A stretch of 64,000 nt of DNA from Thozetella sp. PMI_491 (lineage: Eukaryota > Ascomycota > Sordariomycetes > Chaetosphaeriales > Chaetosphaeriaceae): positions 282,392 to 346,391 of the forward strand of contig MU270071.1 of the NCBI GenBank assembly GCA_021432635.1, in the 5' to 3' direction. Shown here piece after piece: positions 38,738-54,274 of the stretch. The notes beneath the pieces are model-generated. The model did not search any database, was not told where the DNA came from, and saw only the letters and a list, made by a program, of their open reading frames with translations. How positions within the stretch are numbered: position 1 is the first letter of the stretch; each line of letters starts with the position of its first letter. Both the position numbers and the translations under genes were made by a program.

Positions 38738-41395
38738 TTACTCCTCTTCGATAGGTGCCGGGGTGCTTCTCTCCTTCCTCCGCCTCGGCCGTCGGTGTCG
38801 CGAACTGCTGATCTGACTTGCCGAATCCTCCGGCATGAGCTCGCTCATGTCGTCTCCCACCCAGTCGCCCTCGCTGACTACGCTGTCCTCGTCGTTGCCC
38901 CATGCTGGCCGGTCGTTCGCCCCTGACGACCCAGAAAGCGGGAGCACGTCGATGCCGTGCAGACGGCGGCGCTGCAGACTCATCGAAAGCCCCGCACCGC
39001 GCTGTCGGAGCGCCTCACGGACGACCTCGGCTTTGGAGTGCAGCCTCTCGAAGGCATCCTCAAGCGCCTCCATGCCGGAGAAAAGCTCGCGCTCGATCTC
39101 GGCCAACACCGCAATCTCGGCCTCTTCGTCATGAGACACGGCGCTCCGTGCCGGGTACGAGGAAGTGCTGCTGATGAAAGATGCCGGTGTGGCGCCGCGC
39201 GAGAAAGGCGTGTTGGTCCTCGAGCCCATGGCGCGCCCGACCGATGGACTGCGCATCGGGAAGATGCCGCTCGCAGGCGTCGCACCGCGCGAGACACCCT
39301 CACCGTGCCCTAGAAAGTCATCATCCGCACCTGACCACAGGAAGCCGTCAAATCGGCCCGAGGTGAGAATCTCCCACTCAGATGGGTTTATGTCGGATAT
39401 AGTATAGATGAGGTCGTGGACGTTTGGGTTTTTGACGAGGTAGACGGCCGTCTCCGCGTCCCGCGGGGCATGCTGGAGGCGGTACAGCCTCTGCAATGAA
39501 AGCCCGGTTTTGACCATGAAGTCGTTGCGGGGTTTGCGTGAGGGTGTCGGGGCCCGGTTGGCGGGCAAGAGTTCTTTTGAACCCAATATGAGTGAGTTGA
39601 AGTAGGGGCGATCCTCAGGCTCCAAGCTTGTAAGGATGGCGAAGCTCAGAGTCTCGTCGTCGACCTCGGCCGGTAGCGGGGCCACCACCTTGTCGCAGCT
39701 TGTCATCCACTTGTCGACCGCCGCCCTCACCCTCTTGGTCTGTCGGAGGTAGTGCTCCCTAAACTCCTCTCCAATGTCCGGGTCCATCAAAATCGGCGAC
39801 TCGGGCCGCGCGGGGGCTCCGGCAGCATCTTCGACAGCCTTGCTTCCTAGAGTGGAGAGGTCGAAAGGAGGCCATTGCGGCAAGTCGATTCTGCCGCTTA
39901 CCCTCTCGAGCACCTCTCCCCATCCTAGGCCGCGGGGTAACCGGTCAGAATGCTCGCACATGATACACGGGCATCCATTAGGAGACAGATCCCGTGAAAA
40001 GACATTCTCGAGGCGGTCGAGCAACCGTCGGGCGATGGTTTGGTGACCGGTGGCGACGGCAATCGACCCGTTGCCCGAGAGGACGGTTTGGTACTGGTTG
40101 AGGAGGTTGAAGAACGGGGCAAAAAGCGTCTCTGCGCCCTGGAGAGGCGGGTTAGAGGGTCGCGTGCCGTTCTGCCTCGGCAGCACGGCAAGGAGGCTCT
40201 TCGGCACAGGTGCCGGCAGGCCGCCGTATTGCATGAGGTAGTCTACTCGTGGTGCCTCCTGGATGTTAAGAGGGGGCGGGGGCGGCGGTGGAGGTGGTGG
40301 ACCGCCAAAAGGCAAGGAAGCGCCTGTGTGGGCTGCTGCTGGCGTGGTCTCGTCTTCGGCCTCCTCTAGCCTGATCTGCGGCTTATCAACCACGCCCGGC
40401 GGTAGAAACTGCGGCGTCTGCGTAGGCGTCTTCGGCGACGAGTCGAGTACCGATTCCGGAGAGGAGTCTGTCTCAAGCGAGGGAGGCCGAGCAGTCTGAG
40501 ACGAGGGGGTACGCTTGGAGCTGGACCGCTTCGGCCCCGTTGATGTGACTGAAGAGCGTCCTTCGCCCGCCGAACCGAAGCCGGGGGGTACGACGGTAGG
40601 GGACTTGACGAACGTTGCCTGGCTGGACGCCTTGGACAATTTGGACTTGGATTCGTTCTTGGAGGTAGACCCTGACACCCATGAGGTCCGCGACCGCGGC
40701 CTCTCCTCAGACCGGTCCTCGTCCCTCGCGGACGACGGGGTCCCGGACCGGCGCTTGCTCTTCTGCGACGCGAGATCGGTCTCGGGCGGGGTGGGCGGCC
40801 GCTCCTTAGTAGGCACCTCCTCGTGCGAAGGGGACGCCTTGCGGGGCAGTTCGGCCGACTTGGAGCGCTTCATGTCGCTGCTCCCGAGATCCGTAGGCTC
40901 GGGCGTCAGCGGGTCCGTCCGCCGACCAGCCGCCGGGACGGAGAGATCCTCCTTGCTGTGGAGCATATCTTTGCTATGGGCCTTGCTGAAGGTCGGGTAC
41001 GGTATGTTGACGCGGTCGGTGCTCATCCCCCTGGCCAGCTCGGGGACAAGTTCGCTCATGGCAGTCCTAGACCCCAGGTCGGAGTACATCTCTGAGTCGG
41101 TGGTTCGGTGCTTGCGGTGAGATCGCGAATGGGTCTCGCTGTCGGTGGGCTTTGATTTGGACGACCTTGACGACTTGTGATGGCGCTTGTGTGTCGAGGA
41201 GGGGTCATCGCCATTTCCCTCCCGGTCCCGGTCACGGTCCCGGTCCCGATCGCGGTCCTTGCCTCTCTCCTTGTCCTTGTCCTTGTCCTTGTCCTTATCT
41301 CGCTTCCGCCGCTCGCTCTTCTCGCCCCGCTCGCTCCGGTGGCGCTCCTCGCGCGAGCGTTCATAGATGTCCGAGTCCTTGTCTTTGGACGGCAT
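38738..41395 (-). CDS. large conserved-looking protein with KD-rich head and CxCxxC
   Basis: A single exon of 885 codons. Residues 1-60 are almost all Lys, Asp, Glu and Arg (DKDKDKDKDKERGKDRDRD type). About 60-360 is Ser/Thr/Pro-rich with many SP and SK sites and looks disordered. A run of ten prolines lies near 365-378. A folded part follows, about 385-720: AETLFAPFFNLLNQYQ, ATGHQTIARRLLDRLENVFSRD, the cysteine cluster CPCIMCEH near residue 475, GWGEVLERVSGRIDLPQWPPFDL, and helices around KRVRAAVDKWMTSCDKV. Acidic helices close to the C-terminus precede a basic SRHRRPRRRKERS tail. The charged head and basic tail suggest a nuclear protein. I do not recognise the domain, and the CxCxxC could bind a metal. 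The start is the only ATG in the KD-rich context. It is transcribed in the same direction as ATP sulfurylase, 1.6 kb downstream of it. Confidence 0.85.
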   Translation of the reverse strand: MPSKDKDSDIYERSREERHRSERGEKSERRKRDKDKDKDKDKERGKDRDRDRDRDRDREGNGDDPSSTHKRHHKSSRSSKSKPTDSETHSRSHRKHRTTDSEMYSDLGSRTAMSELVPELARGMSTDRVNIPYPTFSKAHSKDMLHSKEDLSVPAAGRRTDPLTPEPTDLGSSDMKRSKSAELPRKASPSHEEVPTKERPPTPPETDLASQKSKRRSGTPSSARDEDRSEERPRSRTSWVSGSTSKNESKSKLSKASSQATFVKSPTVVPPGFGSAGEGRSSVTSTGPKRSSSKRTPSSQTARPPSLETDSSPESVLDSSPKTPTQTPQFLPPGVVDKPQIRLEEAEDETTPAAAHTGASLPFGGPPPPPPPPPPLNIQEAPRVDYLMQYGGLPAPVPKSLLAVLPRQNGTRPSNPPLQGAETLFAPFFNLLNQYQTVLSGNGSIAVATGHQTIARRLLDRLENVFSRDLSPNGCPCIMCEHSDRLPRGLGWGEVLERVSGRIDLPQWPPFDLSTLGSKAVEDAAGAPARPESPILMDPDIGEEFREHYLRQTKRVRAAVDKWMTSCDKVVAPLPAEVDDETLSFAILTSLEPEDRPYFNSLILGSKELLPANRAPTPSRKPRNDFMVKTGLSLQRLYRLQHAPRDAETAVYLVKNPNVHDLIYTISDINPSEWEILTSGRFDGFLWSGADDDFLGHGEGVSRGATPASGIFPMRSPSVGRAMGSRTNTPFSRGATPASFISSTSSYPARSAVSHDEEAEIAVLAEIERELFSGMEALEDAFERLHSKAEVVREALRQRGAGLSMSLQRRRLHGIDVLPLSGSSGANDRPAWGNDEDSVVSEGDWVGDDMSELMPEDSASQISSSRHRRPRRRKERSTPAPIEEE

Positions 41396-42992
41396 CTTGG
41401 ACTGTGTGGGTTTAACCCGGCTCCATCAGCGGTGGTGTGACCAGTCTCGGGCCGCTACCGATACACAGGCGCAGCGAGGAGCCGTGCTGTGACGAGGCGT
41501 CGAGGACCGTCGCACAGGAGGGCTCGCAGGCCTTTATTTCTTCTTCTTTTTCTTCTTCTACCCTCCTTTGGGTCCTTCGTAGGCTGCTATGATGTTAGAA
41601 GAATTTTGGCGGGGTCGCTAGGCTCCAGTCGAGGTGAAGGACTTTGCTTTGCTCGGCGGGGACGAGTGGGCGGGTTTGGTGAGGTGGGTGTGTAGGTGGG
41701 CTGGGAAGTTGCGGTAAGGGAAGAAGGCTGCCGGTTCTGCCTGCAGCCGCAAATGGGGAGAAAAGGACCAAAACCGCGGGCGACTGTGGAGAAGGATGAT
41801 GGTTGATGGTGCGAATGATGCGTAGGCGCGGGTTGATTCGCTCTGGCTCGGAGTCGAGAGGTGAAGAAGGCGAAAAAAAGGAGGACGAGCGAGAGACAGC
41901 AGACGGACGGTTGGGCAGTGAAGTGGCATGGCTCTGTTGGCGACAGGTTCGGGTGGTGATGTGTGATTCGATGGCTGCTCCCCCAACCCAGTCTAGCGCA
42001 CTGTGCCTTGGGTGGCATGCTGCCCCGGTGCCTGCAGCACCACACGCTGCACAGTGGTGGGAGTGGGCTGCTGGGGAGCTGCTACTGTGTTGATACTGTG
42101 TGCCCCGAGTGCCGGCAATTTTGGGACGCGGCGAGCTCCCGCTGTCAATTGTCATCAAGCAAGCTCCCCCCTCCAAAGAGAAGGCCGTTGCCGTCGAGTT
42201 ACCGCCCCGCCAATTTTCCCGAGTCGCGCGCCCGTTGTTTTCTTTGCTTTGCTTTGGAGATTCCCCCCCTTCCCGCAGCCCGGCATGTCTCCCCGGCATA
42301 GACGGGCAGACATTGTCTCGGTCCAAGGCAATTGTGATCGTACCACAGCGGGAAACAACATCCCCTCATCGCAGTCGTCTTCCTACTTGTCTTTGCCCGT
42401 GCATGTGCGTCCCAAAATAGCGATGGTGACTTGGCCTTGCAGGTATCGGGTACCACCCAGCCCTCCCTTTTTGTTGGGCACCAAAAGTCTCCGCGACTGC
42501 CGCCGAATCCAATGTCACCCCTAAGCGCTCACTCGAATGCACCTTCGTCCAACCTTCAACCCTCGGGCGGTCGTGGCTTCCAACCAGCACTCGAGCCTCT
42601 CCCACTCTGGGGTCCCCAGCTTGCTAATCCCTTCCCTTCCTCCGCTCTCCGATCCATCGCGTGGCCCGTCGTCACAATCTCGGATCGTGTATGGCAGAAC
42701 ATCCCAGCCCGAGAGAAGCACCCGAGCGGCAAAGTCATGGCTCTATTTTTTTTTTATTCTTCTCGTCATGTACTAGTCGTTCTTGCTCAATGTTCCAACG
42801 CCGCACCATATTTCCTGCATGCATGCACCCCAGCTGCTCTGGATGCTGTCTAGTACGAAAATGTGCGCCAGTCTAAAGGGCGTGGCCAAGCTCCGTCATG
42901 TCCAAGAAAGGCAACTTCTCGTATGCTTCGGTACCGCACATCCCTCTACTTAAGCCCCTTGGCTCGTTCCCAGTCTCGCTGCTCCACACTCT
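41396..42992. other. promoter and intergenic region
   Basis: Between the 3' end of ATP sulfurylase and the start of the 885-codon gene. It is pyrimidine-rich near 41540 (TTCTTCTTTTTCTTC on the plus strand, purine-rich on the coding strand). No gene is supported. Confidence 0.5.
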
Positions 42993-48025
<5,033 letters not shown>

Positions 48026-49211
48026 TTACCGCAATATCTCATCAATCGTCCTCTGTCGACGCAGTGCATGCTCGAATGTGGCGTACTTGGATTCGTCCCC
48101 AGCCGCGTAGGCTTCATACAGCGCGCCAATATTTCGCGCTGTAGCTGGCAGGTCCGCCCAGGTACCCCAGTCCCAGTCAATCTTTTCCACCTCGTCCTTT
48201 TCAAAATCGTGGATTTCGATCATCACTTCACTGAGGCCAGTTTGAACTGCTGGGCCAGAGGGACCAGATGCGGTGATACGGATCTCACCTTTCTCGCCAT
48301 TGATCGTCCAGACCATGGCCGGCTCGCCCTTAAAGGCCTGGCCGCGTCTGAATCGGATGTGCAGAGTGGCGTTCGGGGCCACGTGGCTAGACGCCGGAAG
48401 TGACCCTGTTACAAACAACAGATCCGGGATATCCGTCTTCTTGACTTCCTTGACTCGCATGCTAGGCACCTCCACGATGTTGACTTCTGGTCGTTGAATT
48501 TGAACATGCAATTTCGGGTCCTGAATATCTCCTAGGACGAACTGGACAAAATCAGACACTGCCGCCGTTGGTTAGAGCCATATCTGAGGATCGAGTTAGA
48601 CGAGGTATAAACTCACTGTGACCGTATGTGACGGTGACGACATTTGCACCGACTTGCTTCTCGGCAAAGATTTTGAGGACCTCGGGGAAGGTCATCCGGT
48701 CTGGTGTCCCTCCGGCGGCCTTGACCTCACTGCTCAGGACATTCCCAATACGCCCGCTTTCAATGATTTCCTTCGCCTTTCTCACAGGCGGCGCGAACCA
48801 TCCTTGCAGACCTACAACCGTCCTGGAGCCTTTCTCCTTGGCCAGAGCTGTTAGGTCCTCCGCTTTAGCGGCCGTGTGGGCCAACGGCCACTCTACAAAC
48901 ACGTCCTTGCCAGCCTTGACGCTCGGTAGGATGGTATCGTAGTGTTTGTCGACTCGGGTCGTGTTTACCACTAGCTCGACGGCAGGATCGGCCGCCATGT
49001 CGTCGGGATTGCCATACGCGCGCGTTTCGGCGGGCAGTTCAAAATGCTCAATGGCGCGCTTTGCCGCTTCGACAGAGGAGTTGCACAAGGCGATAATCTG
49101 AAATTTAGCCCTTCCGGCTGGGGAGAGGAGATAAGGCAGGTGGGCTCGGCTTGCCCAGGCCGCGCCGGCTTTGGGAGACAACCCGATAATACCCACGCGG
49201 ATCGGTGTCAT
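48026..49211 (-). CDS. GAL80-like Gfo/Idh/MocA oxidoreductase family protein
   Basis: Two exons (to 48617, and 48558-48026), split by a 58-nt intron with GTGAGT donor, encode 375 residues from MTPIRVGIIG; an in-frame ATG 13 codons upstream (49250) is possible. The N-terminal Rossmann fold reads RVGIIGLSPKAGAAWASRAH, a GxxG-type NAD(P) loop, followed by IIALCNSSVEAAKRA. The C-terminal half supplies the open beta-sheet of the family. At the position where catalytic Gfo/Idh enzymes have Glu-Lys-Pro, this protein has VEWPLAH, with Trp replacing the catalytic Lys, as in yeast Gal80, a nucleotide-binding regulator without known enzyme activity. A regulatory or ligand-sensing role is therefore as likely as dehydrogenase activity. 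It is followed upstream by the damaged ABM-like gene on the same strand. Confidence 0.88.
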
Positions 49212-49804
49212 TATGTCTATAGCCGTGTTGTCCGAGTTTCCGTGCGGCAAGCATAATGCCTAGGTCGTATCCATCGATACCAGCAACCTACTTTTTTATA
49301 TGTATAATTGACCAAAAATCTAGAAAACATCCATTAGTAATTAACCCACGATGCTCGGACAGTTCGCACAAAAGCGGAATCCGCTCGTGTGTCGGACAAT
49401 GTTCGCTGCTCCGAGCGTGATAGTTTAAGAGGGCCCATGCTTAGAAACAAGTGCCGCGCGGCTGACAAATAAACACCATTGCATTCCTCCGAACGTGACT
49501 TTTGGCCTGGCCATCTGTGAGGTGGTTTCTGCGTGCCCCATAAGGAAATACAGCTTGAAATTTAGCTTAGAACAACTTTAGACCATTCAACCACCGATAT
49601 CATAGGCATCACCAGCTAGGGGCTCGTGCTGGCTTTGGAAGAAGCATGTGTGGATTGAAAGCAAGTAGACGGAAGATATACACTTTTGGTATATCTTGTG
49701 ACTGGATCGCCATTGATAGAGAGTCATATCTATGTACTCAAATATTCGGTCACTCCTCTTGTATGTGTACTTTTTTTTCCCGTCACCATTAGAGTGTCTC
49801 TACA

Positions 49805-50541
49805 TTATAACTTCGGACTCTCCACTTGCCTCTCCCTCCCACCCTGGAATAATACATGGCCATACTCTCTGTAACCCTTGTTTCCGAGTCTCAGAATAAT
49901 ATATCTCTCGCGGAAATGCTTTGTGTGGTGATAGCCGTCGTGATCTTTTACGCTATCCCATACAACATACACGATATAGGGTTTCTCGCGGCCCTCGACC
50001 GGCTCTTCAAGCATACCACCCGAGACGCCACGGCATCCCTTCACGTAGCGCACGACATGTGTCCATAGGGGCCAGACGCCTTCGTTCCAAGTATCATCTG
50101 TTCCGAGGTAGGTCGCTGTCCCAATCGGCATCGTCACGGGCCGCGGCCCAAAGCCGAACAGTTAGGCGATTGCTCTGTCAAACGGGTATGACGAAGCTGA
50201 ATGCGCGGCAGGCTGGCCGTGGTGAGGAGAGAAAGGCGCTCTAGAATAGGTACAATCTCCTTAGTCCAAGTTGCAGAGGCGACAAAGACCTTGTGATCTT
50301 GGAGGGCGGCCTTCAATACTACAGAATCAGGATAAGATGTCAATCTACTGGAGCTGAAGCCTGCCACGCACCAACCGGGAGCTGAAATTTCTCAGGCTCT
50401 TCTAGGCGTCTCCCCAATACATGCGTTGGAATCCAGGGCTGCGCTCGAGTATATCCTGGGCTGTAGACCATAATCGACCCGACTTAGCCTCGTACGCACT
50501 CGATTGGCTGGCAATGGCAGACCGCCTGGTTTCATTGGAGG
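49805..50541 (-). pseudogene. two-domain ABM-like (dimeric alpha/beta barrel) gene, damaged
   Basis: Pieces on the minus strand resemble fungal proteins with two antibiotic-biosynthesis-monooxygenase-type domains. The first domain is seen in LWSTAQDILERSPGFQRMYWG, then RRLEEPEKFQLPV in a second frame, then LKAALQDHKVFVASATW after an apparent intron. The second domain starts near 50145 (GFGPRPVTMPIGTATY) and continues with WPLWTHVVRYVKGCRGVSGG, VYVVWDSVKDHDGYHHTKHF and a C-terminal tail to 49805. The step from YWG to RRLEEPE needs a one-base shift near 50420, and no ATG opens the first exon, so the gene is probably a recent pseudogene, although an error in a G run or an unrecognised intron would also explain it. 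The family binds small hydrophobic ligands or removes oxygen from them; the function here is unknown. Confidence 0.5.
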
Positions 50542-51099
50542 GGAATCATAAAAAAGGGCCTGGAATCAGTAGATTTGACTAGTGTCAGCGATGCAGTCGA
50601 CAATCGTACTAGGGGTGTGGAAGCATCACGACCAAGCCGACGATCCTCCTCCCAGTTCCCCCTCAGCCAGCTCGACTCTCTCGTGTATCCATCGCGCCGA
50701 CGATATTGACATCACTTGGACGGTACCTTGTAAAGCTGTTCGGAGTGGGTTCTGGCCCCAAACAGCAACTAGCATGCACCATGGCAGCATTTACCTATTG
50801 GGCCAGCATACAGCCCGACCATCATTTATACCATCCAGATATCATCCCAAGCACATAGGTGTCGATGTCGGAATGTTGCGGCCGATCGGACGGACGTTAC
50901 AGGATGCGGGGTGCTAGTGGTGGATGATTCTTGGAGCAGCAGGGTCGCACGAGCTACAGGATGCACTCACTGGCGGCTGGCAGCTGGCAGTGAGCGATGC
51001 AGCTAAGCGGTAGGGCCAACAGTTTTTGGCTGGTAAGCGTACGAGATCTCGTAAAGCAATAAAGCAAACAAACTGTGTAAATCCGTATCGTGTATTAGT
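50542..51099. other. short stretch without a gene
   Basis: Between the ABM-like gene and the retroelement fragment. It shows no coding signal or clear repeat. Confidence 0.5.
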
Positions 51100-52190
51100 C
51101 TCTATCTTGTGTATGTCTTCAGATGACTTTGCTCTGCGCGTTTTGCCTTGGTTGATGGTCTGCCTCGTTTCCGTTGTGGTGGAGGCTCAGGATACTCGAA
51201 CGGTATGCGCGTTCCGATCTCCTCAGAGGCAGTCTGCTGCTCTCCCAGCATGTTGTATGGCCGAATCGCTGTGGTTCTGAACGTAGCTGGACCGTTGATG
51301 GTATCCACAGTGATATCTTTCTCTGATACTCTGAGCACTCTGAACGGGCCTTGCTACTGCCGTAGGCTCTCTCGCCATACCAGTACTAAGCTCCCTAGCG
51401 CAAGTGTTTGCGGGAGGATTTCATCCATGTTTGGTCCGTTACGTGTGTTGATAGCTTCCCTGATGCGTTTCTCGGTTGAGGTCTTCCGTAGCTCCATCAA
51501 CGCCTTTTTGTAAGCTCTCTCGCGCTGTAGTTGGCTAGCTGAAGGTGGCGAATCCATAGAAATCCGGGGATAGGCGCCAAATACCAACAGCGTTGGTACC
51601 AGACTATCTGGTCCAGTTGTTGCGTTGACAGCGCTCAAGGCTGCTTGAAGTGCCTCTTCAGCGCTCCCTCCGCTCTCTTTGAGTATAATATCGTAGGCTC
51701 TCCTCAGACTCTTATGTGCTCGTTCGATCTTTCCGATACTGTGGTGCGCCTCGACTGGGACCTGCTGGCAGGTGATCCCTGCGAGCTTTGCTTCGGCCCT
51801 TAAGTGATCGGAGGCGAAGTTGGTGCCCGAATCTGTGGTGAGGATATCTGGTGGACCTAGATATGTATCCATCCAACACCTTTTCAAGGTATTCCACGTT
51901 GTTTCGGCAGTCATGTCCTTCAGGAAGCTGCCAGCCTGGAATCGAAGTCCGGGGGGGCGGCAGGTTGAGGAGCCCTGCTACTCTTTCCCCAGACCTTGGG
52001 AGGGCCGGAAGCCACAGCCGGTACCGAGACCCAGCAGACCATCTCGTCGCTGCGAATCAGTTGCTAGCCGACGCCTTCCACTGCCAATAATGCAGCGTTC
52101 CAGCAGCTCTCGGCTGTTGATGCGTGCCAATTGATCACATGCGTTCACGTGGGCGCGAATTGTCTCGCACATCCGGTGAACTAAAGGAAT
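51100..52190 (-). mobile_element. LTR-retrotransposon fragment, integrase region, broken
   Basis: Minus-strand sequence carrying the catalytic core of a retroelement integrase (TDSGTNFASDHLR and VPVEAHHSIGKIERAHKSLR, the second and third acidic residues of the DDE triad) and the linker that follows it. The wording of these motifs is closest to fungal Ty1/copia-type pol proteins. Gag, protease and reverse transcriptase are absent. It is a broken, truncated relic with several breaks and no LTR of its own that I can see. It is old relative to the solo LTR that abuts it. Confidence 0.8.
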
Positions 52191-52488
52191 TGTTAGACCA
52201 TTTATATGGTCCATATACAGGCTTGCCGAGCACCAGCTAAAGCAGCTCAGCCAGCCAGCTGGCCTCCATACGAGCTCGTGGGAGCTGGTGGGGCCAGCCC
52301 CAGGGGGAGCACGTGGCCCTAAGCCACGTGATCCCCAGCTGGCTATATAAGCTTGTCGAGGCTCGTGGGAGCTCCACGAGCCCTTACACAGAACACACAG
52401 ACAAGAGATATATCAACCACCAGTTTTACCAGTTTGTTTTAGTGATTTTTACCATGGTTATTTAACGACCAGAAAAGGCAATCCAACA
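52191..52488. mobile_element. solo LTR, 298 bp, with 5-bp target duplication
   Basis: The block begins TGTTAG and ends CCAACA, giving the TG...CA termini of an LTR with imperfect terminal inverted repeats. It is flanked on both sides by GGAAT (52186-52190 and 52489-52493), a perfect 5-bp target-site duplication. A TATATAAG box lies about halfway. No internal region is present between the duplications, so this is a solo LTR left by recombination. The perfect duplication suggests a fairly young insertion. It sits between the integrase relic and the 3' end of the F-box gene. LTR family unassigned. Confidence 0.85.
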
Positions 52489-52543
52489 GGAATATATAAT
52501 TATGCCCTAAGCAATCAGTGAGAACCGCGATAGTGCTCTTCCC

Positions 52544-54070
52544 CTAGGCCACTGGACAGGACGCGCCACAATGTGAATGCATGTGTGGATAGTACCTAAT
52601 AAACGGCCTCCGAATATAGCGATAGTAATTAAGACATCCTTTTTGATAACACCAAAAAAGGCCGAAGCCCTCACTATCCTCGGTGATGTTGTATGAGTCT
52701 GGGTCGACGGCCTGCCACCAGCCCACATTAACGCGACCTGGCGCATGGCCATGAGGCACAACGACAATGGAGCGCTTATACTCGACCTGCAAGCATCCCT
52801 CGCCAGCAGGGCAGGGCTTTATAGCAAGCGCGAGCCAGGAGGTACCATTGACAGTGATTCCTGTGGTGACAGTACTAGCCCGATGAGGACCGGAACCAAG
52901 CTTCTGATTGGTATCTGTGCGGCATGTTGGGAAGCGGATGTCTTGTATAGGCATGAGGGGCCAGCCGCTATTTAGATGTTGCTTTCCAGGATAGGAAAGG
53001 CAGCTGCACCGGTTTACATCTAAGCAGAGCATCTCTGGTAGACGGCCTGGTGGCAGCTCAGGGGCTATATACTCTGCTATGCCGGGGCGGAGCTCTTGGT
53101 TTAATTTCTGGCTTATTAGCTCGGGGGTAGGGCCCTGTTGGCTGTTTAGCTCTGGGAAGTTAAGATGGCCAATCCATGTAAGGACAAGTTTGACGTGGAT
53201 ATGTTTGTTGCCTTCGATGTAGACGCTGGGAAACCAGTCTGTAAGCGTCTTAGAATAGTGAGTACCATTGTGGTGTTTAGGGGTGTGGCTCGCGTTGTAG
53301 CAATTATAGTCATTTAGATAGACCCTTGCTTTACTGCCGGTACTTCCTGCATCAAATTGAGATATACCTACTGCGATAGAGGCAATATCTTTCCATTTTA
53401 TGACTCTATGCTGGCAAAGGCGGATAAATCCCTCGTGCCCGATACAGACCCTCGATGAGGACTGTGGATTTTGTCGTTCATGTGTGGAAAATACAGCTCT
53501 TGGATGGTCGATCCCACAGCCTGAGCAGTGTAGAGCCTTGGTAGTAAGTCGGTCGGCCCTCTGTTTCCACGTCCGACTTTGGCGTGCTGCCCGGCAGTCC
53601 TTACAGTAGCGGCTTATATCCCTAGCCAGCAGAGGGCCAAGTTTCTCTACAGCCCACTGCTCTCCCAATGGTTGCTGCCAAGGATTGAGCCAGCCATCCT
53701 TGTACTGGAGATCCCGCAAGCTGGGGCTATGGCTGCTGCTAAACTCTGGAGACGAGTAGAGGCGTAAGAAAAGCCGACTGGCCCGTCTTAAACACTGGAG
53801 GCTCAGCAAATCCAGCTGTTGCATGACCAGAAGGAGCACCTCCTCAGGCAGCTGGCAGAGACGGCTGCATTGTTGGTTGTGGAAAATAGCAGCTACCAGA
53901 GGGTCCATGCCAGGTCTATGACAGTGACAGGAGACTGGCAACTTTGCACGTGCCGTCCAAGTGGATGGCACCACAAAGGGCAGAATGTGACGTCTTTGGC
54001 TATCTGCCGCGGTGACACGTCTCCCAGCCATGGTGATACTTCCAAGCCGGGCGAGAGCACTGTATAGCAT
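52544..54070 (-). CDS. F-box domain protein
   Basis: A single-exon frame of 508 residues. An F-box lies near residues 72-115 (LCQLPEEVLLLVMQQLDLLSLQCLRR, given here as LCQLPEEVLLL then VMQQLDLLSLQ), the Skp1-binding part of SCF ubiquitin ligases. It is followed by a Cys-containing region (RYCKDCRAARQS and LHCSGCGIDHPRAVFS), a CxxC pair of the kind seen in fungal F-box proteins of expanded families. The C-terminal 300 residues have no repeats I can name, so the substrate is unknown. The start may be the first ATG (54070), MAGRRV 13 codons later, or MDPLVAA about 54 codons in, which leads straight to the F-box. A 97-bp duplication lies directly upstream and a solo LTR 55 bp beyond the stop codon. 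Confidence 0.85.
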   Translation of the reverse strand: MLYSALARLGSITMAGRRVTAADSQRRHILPFVVPSTWTARAKLPVSCHCHRPGMDPLVAAIFHNQQCSRLCQLPEEVLLLVMQQLDLLSLQCLRRASRLFLRLYSSPEFSSSHSPSLRDLQYKDGWLNPWQQPLGEQWAVEKLGPLLARDISRYCKDCRAARQSRTWKQRADRLTTKALHCSGCGIDHPRAVFSTHERQNPQSSSRVCIGHEGFIRLCQHRVIKWKDIASIAVGISQFDAGSTGSKARVYLNDYNCYNASHTPKHHNGTHYSKTLTDWFPSVYIEGNKHIHVKLVLTWIGHLNFPELNSQQGPTPELISQKLNQELRPGIAEYIAPELPPGRLPEMLCLDVNRCSCLSYPGKQHLNSGWPLMPIQDIRFPTCRTDTNQKLGSGPHRASTVTTGITVNGTSWLALAIKPCPAGEGCLQVEYKRSIVVVPHGHAPGRVNVGWWQAVDPDSYNITEDSEGFGLFWCYQKGCLNYYRYIRRPFIRYYPHMHSHCGASCPVA

Positions 54071-54080
54071 GGCGATCTGG

Positions 54081-54274
54081 ATTTCGGTGGAGTGGCAAAT
54101 CGATGCGAAAGGAGTAGAGGGCGGGTATAAGGAAGGACAGGGGTGAATGTGTAGATGAGGGTATCTTTAAAGGAGAACGAAATCCGGAGTAGCAAATCGA
54201 TGCAAAAGGAGTAGAGGGCGGGCAGAAGGAAGGATAGGGCTGAATGTGTAGATGAGGATATCTTTAAAGGAGAA
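54081..54274. repeat. 97-bp tandem duplication upstream of the F-box gene
   Basis: Two copies of a unit of 97 bp, starting around GCAAATCGATGC (54095 and 54192) and ending around ATCTTTAAAGGAGAA. They differ at only a handful of positions, several of them transitions. The array starts about 10-25 bp upstream of the annotated F-box start codon, so it doubles promoter or leader sequence. Confidence 0.9.
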
